The notes beneath the pieces are model-generated. The model worked only from the letters and a program-made list of their open reading frames with translations. It ran no database searches and had not been told where the DNA came from. A DNA stretch of 64,000 nucleotides from Paraburkholderia elongata (GTDB lineage: Bacteria > Pseudomonadota > Gammaproteobacteria > Burkholderiales > Burkholderiaceae), in contig NZ_WOEZ01000245.1 of the NCBI RefSeq assembly GCF_013177735.1, positions 118,303 through 182,302 of the forward strand, read 5' to 3'. Both the position numbers and the translations under genes were made by a program. Shown piece by piece: positions 58,206 through 64,000 of this stretch (the stretch's first letter is position 1; each line of letters starts with the position of its first letter).

Positions 58206-59009
58206 TTACCAGGTGGCGCCGGGATGCTGGCGCGCGAGGCTTTGCATTTCAGCCAGCACGAAGCCCATGTGTTCTGAGTGCTCGCCATGCTTGCCGGTCG
58301 TGATGTGCTTGACTGCTTCGGGCAGCTTGAGCGTGGCTTCGTCGAGCGTGGCCTGTACATCTTGGAACCATGCTGCTTCGAGGTCCGACGTCAGCGGTCC
58401 GATGCCGGCGGCGGCGATGGTCTCCTCTACTGCGTCGGCACTGAAAAACTCGCGCGTGTACGGCAGCAGATAGTCGAGTGCGGCTTGCGCGCGGCGATGC
58501 GACTCGTCCGTGCCGTCGCCGAAACGGATCAGCCATTCGCTCGCGTGGTGCACGTGATAGCTGGTTTCCTTGATCGACTTCGAGGCGATCGCTGCAAGCT
58601 GCTCGTCCTTCGACGTAGTGAGCGCCGACCAGAGATGCGCCATCAGCGTCGAGTACAGGAAATTGCGCACGATCGTGACCGCGTAGTCCTTCTCGACCTG
58701 CGCGGTACCGGCGAGCGGGCCGTAATGCGGCAACTCGGCCAGCGTGTAATTGGCGAACTCGCGCTCGGCGCGGAAGTAGGCGTAATCGTCTTCCGTGCGG
58801 CTTTTGCCGGTGAGTTGCTGTTCCAGCGCGGCGGCGTGCGTGTACAGCAGGCGCGCTTGGCCGATCAGATCCAGACTCATGTTCGACAGCGCGATGTCCT
58901 CTTCGAGGATCGGGCCGTGGCCGCACCACTCGGTATTGCGCTGACCGAGGATCAGCGCGGTGTCCGCGAGGCGCAGCACGTACTGCAAATGTTGGGGCGT
59001 GATGGTCAT
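58206..59009 (-). CDS. paaC: phenylacetyl-CoA epoxidase structural subunit PaaC
   Basis: 267 residues, ferritin-like fold related to PaaA. Contains LRLADTALILGQRNTEWCGH, LSNMSLDLIGQARLLYTHAA and STLMAHLWSALTTSKDEQLA. Structural partner of PaaA in the multicomponent monooxygenase that forms the ring-1,2-epoxide of phenylacetyl-CoA. Spaced 43 bp from paaD and 8 bp from paaB. Confidence 0.95.
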   Translation of the reverse strand: MTITPQHLQYVLRLADTALILGQRNTEWCGHGPILEEDIALSNMSLDLIGQARLLYTHAAALEQQLTGKSRTEDDYAYFRAEREFANYTLAELPHYGPLAGTAQVEKDYAVTIVRNFLYSTLMAHLWSALTTSKDEQLAAIASKSIKETSYHVHHASEWLIRFGDGTDESHRRAQAALDYLLPYTREFFSADAVEETIAAAGIGPLTSDLEAAWFQDVQATLDEATLKLPEAVKHITTGKHGEHSEHMGFVLAEMQSLARQHPGATW

Positions 59010-59017
59010 GGCCGCGC

Positions 59018-59302
59018 TTACATGTGGTTGACTTCGTCGGGGAGCGTATAGAACGTCGGGTGGCGGTAAATCTTGTCGCCAGCCGGTTCGAACAACTCCG
59101 CCTTGTCTTCCGGCGCGGACGCCGTGATCGCCGACGACGGCACCACCCAGATGCTTACGCCTTCCTGGCGGCGCGTGTACACGTCGCGTGCCATGCGCAG
59201 CGCCATCGGCGCGTCGGCGGCATGCAGGCTGCCGCAGTGTTTATGGTCGAGTCCCTGCTTGCTGCGCACGAAGACTTCCCAAATCGGCCATTCCTTGTTC
59301 AT
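59018..59302 (-). CDS. paaB: phenylacetyl-CoA epoxidase subunit PaaB
   Basis: 94 residues, the standard size. MNKEWPIWEVFVRSKQGLDH, HKHCGSLHAADAPMALRMAR and VYTRRQEGVSIWVVP are clear family signatures. Small subunit that bridges parts of the PaaABCE complex. Eight bp before paaC on the same strand. Confidence 0.96.
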   Translation of the reverse strand: MNKEWPIWEVFVRSKQGLDHKHCGSLHAADAPMALRMARDVYTRRQEGVSIWVVPSSAITASAPEDKAELFEPAGDKIYRHPTFYTLPDEVNHM

Positions 59303-59341
59303 CGCTGATCTCCTGATACTTTGTTCGGCTTGCCGCGTGAG

Positions 59342-60340
59342 TCAAGCGGCGTGCTGTTGCGCGCGCTGGCGCTGCTTTTCGGCGTGGGCGAGGGCGGCTT
59401 CGCGCACCCAGGCGCCTTCGTCGTGAGCTTTCACGCGGGTCGCGAGACGTTCGCGGTTGCACGGGCCGTCGCCATTCACGACGCGCCAGAATTCTTCCCA
59501 GTCGATATCGCCGTAGTCGTGATGGCCACGGGCTTCGTTCCACTTCAGGTCCGGGTCCGGCAGCGTGACACCGAGCACCTTGGCCTGGTCGACGGTGGCG
59601 TCGACGAATTTCTGGCGTAGATCGTCGTTCGAGATGCGCTTGATGCCCCATTTCGACGACTGGTTGCTGTGGATCGAGTCTTTGTCGCTCGGGCCGAACA
59701 TCATCAGCACCGGCCACCACCAGCGGTTCACGGCTTGCTGGACCAACTCGCGTTGCGCTTCGGTGCCGCTCATCATCGACATCAGCGCGTCGAAGCCTTG
59801 ACGCTGATGGAACGACTCTTCCTTGCAGATACGGATCATCGCGCGGGCGTAAGGGCCGTAAGTGCAGCGGCACAGCGGAATCTGGTTCATGATCGCCGCG
59901 CCGTCCACCAGCCAGCCGATCACGCCGACGTCCGCCCATGTGGGCGTCGGGTAGTTGAAGATGCTCGAATATTTGGCTTTGCCCGAGTGCAATGCGGCGA
60001 TCAACTGATCGCGCGACACGCCGAGCGTTTCCGCCGAGCTATATAGATAGAGGCCGTGGCCGGCTTCATCCTGCACTTTGGCCAGAAGGATCGCCTTGCG
60101 CTTCAGGCTGGGTGCGCGCGAGATCCAGTTGCCCTCGGGCAGCATGCCGACGATCTCCGAATGCGCGTGCTGCGAAATTTGCCGCACCAGCGTCTTGCGG
60201 TAAGCGTCAGGCATCCAGTCCTGAGGTTCGATTTTGCCGTCGGCGGCCATGACCGCATCGAATTGCGCCTGCTCTGGCGAACTCGCTGCCGCGTCGAGCG
60301 GGGCAACATTGCCGGGGATATCCAGGGATTGCGTGTACAT
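59342..60340 (-). CDS. paaA: phenylacetyl-CoA epoxidase catalytic subunit PaaA
   Basis: 332 residues. Di-iron ferritin-like oxygenase with ligand motifs VQDEAGHGLYLYSSAETLG (ExxH) and ICKEESFHQRQGFDALM, plus RQISQHAHSEIVGMLPEGNW. Epoxidises the aromatic ring of phenylacetyl-CoA. The start at MYTQSLDIPGN matches homologues better than one 48 bp upstream, which would cover the operator. First gene of paaABCDE. Confidence 0.97.
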   Translation of the reverse strand: MYTQSLDIPGNVAPLDAAASSPEQAQFDAVMAADGKIEPQDWMPDAYRKTLVRQISQHAHSEIVGMLPEGNWISRAPSLKRKAILLAKVQDEAGHGLYLYSSAETLGVSRDQLIAALHSGKAKYSSIFNYPTPTWADVGVIGWLVDGAAIMNQIPLCRCTYGPYARAMIRICKEESFHQRQGFDALMSMMSGTEAQRELVQQAVNRWWWPVLMMFGPSDKDSIHSNQSSKWGIKRISNDDLRQKFVDATVDQAKVLGVTLPDPDLKWNEARGHHDYGDIDWEEFWRVVNGDGPCNRERLATRVKAHDEGAWVREAALAHAEKQRQRAQQHAA

Positions 60341-60376
60341 GGGGACGCTCTCAGCGGAAGTTGTCTGTGTCTGCGC

Positions 60377-60404
60377 AGTATAAACCAACCGACCGGTCGG
60401 TTAA
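60377..60404 (-). promoter_or_regulatory. paaA promoter with PaaR-type operator
   Basis: A 16-bp perfect palindrome AACCGACCGGTCGGTT (60387-60402) lies between a -35-like TTAACC and the -10 TATACT on the minus strand, 16 bp apart. Placing a repressor between the two hexamers would block RNA polymerase. The core ACCGACCGGTCGGT matches the PaaR site I recall from Burkholderia. Confidence 0.75.
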
Positions 60405-60556
60405 TAAATTTTTTGAGACGGACCTCGATTGTCGATAGCGGAAGGAGGGAGCGCTGCCGAAGGCGTTTCACTTGCACTGCTGCCCCGCGCCGACACTTAA
60501 CCTATAAAATTGCGAATTGGCTGCGATTTGCGGCCTTCCTGCATCCCCCGGTACTC

Positions 60557-62182
60557 ATGTTACGTCTAAGCGAAATCAAACTCCCGCTCGATCATCCCGA
60601 GAGCGTTCTCGAAGCCGCCGTCCGCGCGCGCCTCGCTGAGCTCGGCGTGGGCGACGACGGGCTCATCCGATACACCGTGTTCCGCCGTGCGCACGACGCG
60701 CGCAAGCGCGCCGACATCAAGCTCACGTACATCGTCGACGTCGAGGTGAAGGATGAAGCGGCCGCGCTTACGCGGATCGCCGACGTGCCGCACTGCAGTG
60801 TGACGCCGGACATGACGTACCGTTTTGTCGCCAAAGCGCCGGCGCAGATGAGTTCCCCGCGCCCGGTCGTAATCGGCATGGGGCCGTGCGGGCTGTTTGC
60901 GGGGCTGATCCTCGCCCAAATGGGCTTCCGTCCGATCATTCTCGAGCGCGGCAAGGCCGTGCGCGAGCGAACCAAAGATACTTTTGGTCTGTGGCGCAAG
61001 TCGGTGCTCAATCCTGAATCGAACGTGCAGTTCGGCGAGGGCGGCGCGGGTACGTTCTCGGACGGCAAGCTTTACAGTCAGATCAAGGACCCGAAGCACT
61101 ACGGCCGCAAGGTGCTCGACGAATTCGTCCGCGCGGGTGCGCCGGAGGACATTCTTTATCTGAGCCGGCCCCATATCGGCACGTTCCGCCTTGTCAGCAT
61201 GGTCGAAAAGATGCGCGCGACCATTCACGAGTTGGGCGGCGAGGTGCGTTTCGAGACGCGGGTCGACGATATCGAAATCGAGCAGGGCAAGGTGCGCGGG
61301 CTCAAACTATCGACGGGCGAGCATTTGCGCTGTGACCACGTGGTGCTGGCGGTCGGCCATAGCGCGCGCGATACCTTCCAGATGCTGAGCGACCGCAGCG
61401 TCTATCTCGAAGCGAAACCGTTTTCGCTCGGTTTCCGGATCGAGCACCCGCAAGGGTTGATCGATCGCAGCCGTTTCGGCAAGTTCGCGGGCCACAAGCA
61501 ACTCGGCGCTGCCGACTATAAGGTGGTGCATCACTGCAGCAATGGGCGCGCGGTTTATAGCTTCTGCATGTGTCCGGGCGGTACGGTGGTTGCGGCGACT
61601 TCCGAGCCGGGCCGGGTAGTGACCAATGGCATGAGCCAGTACTCACGGGCGGAGCGCAATGCCAACGCCGGGATTGTCGTCGGCATAACGCCGGACGACT
61701 ATCCCGGCGGCCCGCTAGCCGGCATCGCCTTCCAGCGCAAATGGGAAGAGCGGGCGTTCGAACTAGGCGGCCGCAACTATATGGCGCCGGGCCAGCTAGT
61801 AGGCGACTTTATCGCCGGGCGGCCGTCTACGTCGCTGGGGTCGGTTGTACCGTCCTACAAACCGGGCGTGCATCCGACCGATCTGAGCACGGCGCTGCCC
61901 GACTACGTGATCGAAGCGATCCGCGAAGCGTTGCCGCAGATGGACAAGAAAATCGCCGGGTTTGCCATGCATGACGCCGTGCTGACAGGCGTCGAGACGA
62001 GAACGTCGTCGCCGATTCGCGTGCGGCGCCGGGACGACTATCAGAGCATGAATGTCGAGGGCTTGTATCCGGCGGGTGAGGGCGCGGGGTATGCCGGCGG
62101 AATCTACTCGGCAGCGATCGATGGGATCGAAGTGGCCGAGGCGCTTGCGTTGAAGATGACCGGGGCGTCGGCGGTGGTCTGA
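60557..62182 (+). CDS. FAD-dependent dehydrogenase of COG2509 type
   Basis: 541 residues. Begins MLRLSEIKLPLDHPESVLEA. An N-terminal alpha-beta domain is followed by the dinucleotide-binding VVIGMGPCGLFAGLILAQMG and FGEGGAGTFSDGKLYSQIKD, then YPAGEGAGYAGGIYSAAIDG near the end. The family is an uncharacterised flavoprotein group related to HI0933/aminoacetone-type oxidoreductases. The ATG chosen gives family length; the frame is open far upstream through the paaA control region and is not coding there. Substrate unknown. Confidence 0.85.
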   Translation: MLRLSEIKLPLDHPESVLEAAVRARLAELGVGDDGLIRYTVFRRAHDARKRADIKLTYIVDVEVKDEAAALTRIADVPHCSVTPDMTYRFVAKAPAQMSSPRPVVIGMGPCGLFAGLILAQMGFRPIILERGKAVRERTKDTFGLWRKSVLNPESNVQFGEGGAGTFSDGKLYSQIKDPKHYGRKVLDEFVRAGAPEDILYLSRPHIGTFRLVSMVEKMRATIHELGGEVRFETRVDDIEIEQGKVRGLKLSTGEHLRCDHVVLAVGHSARDTFQMLSDRSVYLEAKPFSLGFRIEHPQGLIDRSRFGKFAGHKQLGAADYKVVHHCSNGRAVYSFCMCPGGTVVAATSEPGRVVTNGMSQYSRAERNANAGIVVGITPDDYPGGPLAGIAFQRKWEERAFELGGRNYMAPGQLVGDFIAGRPSTSLGSVVPSYKPGVHPTDLSTALPDYVIEAIREALPQMDKKIAGFAMHDAVLTGVETRTSSPIRVRRRDDYQSMNVEGLYPAGEGAGYAGGIYSAAIDGIEVAEALALKMTGASAVV

Positions 62183-62348
62183 TTTGTAAGCCGTCTGCGC
62201 TCGCACACCCATACCCATCTCGCGACTCGTTCGGCGCTGCAGCGCTGATACGAGGCGCGGGTGATCGTACGATAGCGTTCGCCCGGTCGGCCGCGATGGC
62301 CATGACGATCGGGCACAATGCACGTTTCGCATCGAACTGACCACCCGA

Positions 62349-63617
62349 ATGACCATTCGCACCCTGGCTGCCGCATGTGGCGCGACGCTGCTTTGCCAAT
62401 TTGCCGTTTCCTCGACTGTTTTTGCCGCCGACGCCCCGGTGCATTGGGTCACCGCATGGGCTACGGCGTTGCAACCCATCCCACAACGGTCAGATTTGCC
62501 GCCCTTATATCGCGCCCCGGAGGTAGCAGGGCGCACGGTTCGCCAGATCGTCTATCCCACGCTGTCAGGTAAATCCGCACGAATCCATCTCAGCAACGAG
62601 TACGGCAAGACGGCGCTCGTCATCGAGGATCTGCGCATCGCGCGCTCGGCCGGTGGGGCGGCGGCGCGGGGCAATGGCGAGGCGCGCGTGACGTTTGGCG
62701 GCAAGAGCTCGGTGAGCGTATCGGTGGGCGCGGAGTTGGACAGCGACCCGATTGCTATCGACATCGCCGAAGGTGCGCCCTATGCGATTAGTGCCTTCAT
62801 GGGGCCGGAGCAGCGGATCGTGGCGTGGCATCGGGTCTCGAACCAGTTGAACTTCGTTTCCGCACCGGGTAATCACACCGCCGACGCTTCTGCTGCCTCG
62901 TTTCGCGGCCGGTTCACGCAATATGTGTGGGTGACGGGTTTGTCGGTGGACGCGCCTTCATCGGCTGCCGTCGCCGCGATCGGCGATTCGATCACCGACG
63001 GCATGCGCTCCAGCCTGAATCAGAATCGGCGCTGGCCGGACGCGCTGGCTCGTCGGTTCGCCAGCACCGGCGATCACTCGACGGCGATCGTTAATCTTGG
63101 CATTAGCGGCAATCGCTTATTGAGCGACTCACTCTGCTACGGCGACGCGCTCGTCCGGCGGTTCGACCGGGATGTGCTGGAACGCCCGGGCGTCAAGACG
63201 GCGATTTTGCTGATCGGAATCAACGACATCAACTTTGCGGAGATGCCGGCCCGTAGCGGCCTCGACTGCGACTCCCCACATACCTCGGTAACAGCCGCTG
63301 ATCTGATTGCCGGCTACCAGCGGGTGATTGCGGATGCACGCCACCGCGGCGTGAAGGTGTTCGGCGCAACGTTGACGCCGGCATCGCTGCCGGCGCCGCG
63401 GGAGACGATCCGGCTTACGGTCAACCAGTGGATTCGAACCAGCCACGCTTTCGACGGCGTCGTAGATTTCGACGCTGCACTACGCGACCCGGCGCAACCG
63501 AATCGCCTGCAGCGCGCCTTTGACAGTGGCGATCATATCCATCCCAGCGACGCTGGATACACCGCAATGGCCGAAGCGGTTCCGGTGGCTGCTTTAGTGA
63601 ATTCAACCCGGAAGTGA
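62349..63617 (+). CDS. secreted SGNH/GDSL-family hydrolase
   Basis: 422 residues. Signal peptide (ATLLCQFAVSSTVFA). Nucleophile Ser214 in AIGDSITDG (block I), Gly in GISGNRLL (block II), Asn in GINDINF (block III) and the Asp395/His398 dyad in GDHIHPSDAGY (block V). An N-terminal beta-rich part (residues about 30-200) precedes the hydrolase domain. Likely extracellular or periplasmic esterase; substrate not predictable. Confidence 0.9.
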   Translation: MTIRTLAAACGATLLCQFAVSSTVFAADAPVHWVTAWATALQPIPQRSDLPPLYRAPEVAGRTVRQIVYPTLSGKSARIHLSNEYGKTALVIEDLRIARSAGGAAARGNGEARVTFGGKSSVSVSVGAELDSDPIAIDIAEGAPYAISAFMGPEQRIVAWHRVSNQLNFVSAPGNHTADASAASFRGRFTQYVWVTGLSVDAPSSAAVAAIGDSITDGMRSSLNQNRRWPDALARRFASTGDHSTAIVNLGISGNRLLSDSLCYGDALVRRFDRDVLERPGVKTAILLIGINDINFAEMPARSGLDCDSPHTSVTAADLIAGYQRVIADARHRGVKVFGATLTPASLPAPRETIRLTVNQWIRTSHAFDGVVDFDAALRDPAQPNRLQRAFDSGDHIHPSDAGYTAMAEAVPVAALVNSTRK

Positions 63618-63645
63618 GCCGCCAAAAAAGATTTCCGTCAAACCC

Positions 63646-63674
63646 TTGTCACATGACCGATGTTCGCCTATAGT
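63646..63674 (+). promoter_or_regulatory. rRNA operon promoter P1
   Basis: TTGTCA and TATAGT separated by 17 bp, downstream of the hydrolase stop. First of two promoters ahead of the rRNA leader. Confidence 0.65.
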
Positions 63675-63761
63675 TCGCCTCCTCGTTTGCGAACGAGGGC
63701 CGCGGCAGAAACCAGCGGCCGCAGCGTTAACAGGGTTTTAAGCGAAAGCGAAAAAATGTTG

Positions 63762-63790
63762 TTGACAAAGCGAAAAAGAGCCTTCATAAT
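63762..63790 (+). promoter_or_regulatory. rRNA operon promoter P2
   Basis: Consensus TTGACA and CATAAT separated by 17 bp, preceded by an A-rich stretch (GCGAAAAAATG) like an upstream element. Second promoter, about 115 bp from P1. Confidence 0.75.
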
Positions 63791-63890
63791 CTCGTTTCTC
63801 TGCTGCTGATGCAGCGACGCAGAACGAAGCGGTACCGGGTGGTTGTGATGTGGGTGCAACGCGGTGCCGGTTTGGTAGTGAATGCGTAAT

Positions 63891-64000
63891 CGATCTTTAA
63901 AAATTAACAGCCGATAAGTGTGGGCGCTTGATGCGAGATGCGGGTGGGTTCTTCGGAGCCTGCCATAAAGCAAAAGTATCAAGTCTCACACTAGTATTAA
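63891..64000 (+). other. leader of 16S rRNA precursor
   Basis: Matches the Burkholderia-group leader (ATCTTTAAAAATTAACAGCC, containing a boxA-like CTTTAAAAATTA, then GATAAGTGTGGGCGCTTGAT). An AGTGTG...CTTGAT segment at 63917-63932 is complementary to ATCAAG...CACACT at 63978-63992, forming a leader stem. The mature 16S gene begins to the right of the window, so no rRNA feature is annotated. Confidence 0.85.

Noticed and set aside
60056..60556. In-frame upstream extension of the FAD dehydrogenase
   Set aside because: It runs opposite the first part of paaA and across its operator; the ATG at 60557 gives family length.
63668..63982. 104-codon minus-strand frame at the right edge
   Set aside because: It runs opposite the rRNA promoters and leader, which are clear by sequence.
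1..64000. Search for CRISPR arrays, tRNA genes, integrases and insertion sequences
   Set aside because: No spaced identical repeats of CRISPR type, no tRNA cloverleaf with CCA region and no transposase or integrase motifs were seen by reading.

Overview
The window is high-GC, densely coding proteobacterial DNA. It most resembles a Burkholderia/Paraburkholderia chromosome. The judgement rests on the box benzoyl-CoA operon, the paaABCDE operon with a TetR-type paaR and a PaaR-like palindrome, tandem DUF2957 lipoproteins, a TTTCTTTGC-type palindromic repeat common in that group, and an rRNA-operon leader at the right edge. No prophage, CRISPR array, insertion sequence or tRNA gene was seen.

Layout. 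1-3.0 kb: end of a benzoyl-CoA epoxidation operon (boxC fragment, boxB, boxA). 3.0-3.8 kb: a Phd/VapC-type toxin-antitoxin pair with its own direct-repeat operator. 3.8-12.2 kb: reductive pyrimidine catabolism, made of a RutR-like TetR regulator divergent from an N-carbamoyl amidohydrolase, preT, preA, an NCS1 nucleobase transporter and dihydropyrimidinase, with an operator on the shared promoter. 12.5-14.8 kb: a polar amino-acid ABC transporter. 15-22.4 kb: housekeeping genes (DUF2905, MidA-type methyltransferase, pteridine-reductase-like SDR, folB, ttcA, glmU, glmS). 22.5-34.1 kb: accessory genes, including a decayed di-haem peroxidase remnant, a remnant of an OmpR-type regulator beside a truncated mipA that reads straight into an IclR gene, and several small conserved-looking genes. 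34.1-38.1 kb: a candidate small RNA, OmpW and two DUF2957 lipoproteins. 38.6-47 kb: argC, a flavodoxin-type reductase, a PEBP-like protein, an RcsB-like response regulator broken by a 2-bp frameshift, pyrE, an MFS carrier and maeB. 47-47.7 kb: a compound microsatellite tract. 47.8-60.4 kb: an indolepyruvate ferredoxin oxidoreductase-type protein, hppD with a divergent Lrp regulator, a GNAT enzyme, paaR and paaABCDE. 60.5-64 kb: a FAD dehydrogenase, an SGNH hydrolase and the twin promoters plus leader of an rRNA operon whose 16S gene starts beyond the window.

Together the genes describe a metabolically broad soil or plant-associated bacterium. Three aromatic routes (benzoate by box, phenylacetate by paa, tyrosine by hppD) and pyrimidine scavenging sit between core cell-wall-precursor, folate and nucleotide genes. 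Regulation is mostly local: each catabolic block has an adjacent regulator, and in several cases a readable operator.

The least explained features are the candidate small RNA with an anti-Shine-Dalgarno-like 5' end, the scarred two-component/mipA locus, the frameshifted RcsB-like gene, the C-depleted microsatellite block, and the nested inverted repeats upstream of hppD. No complete multi-gene system of clearly unknown type was found.
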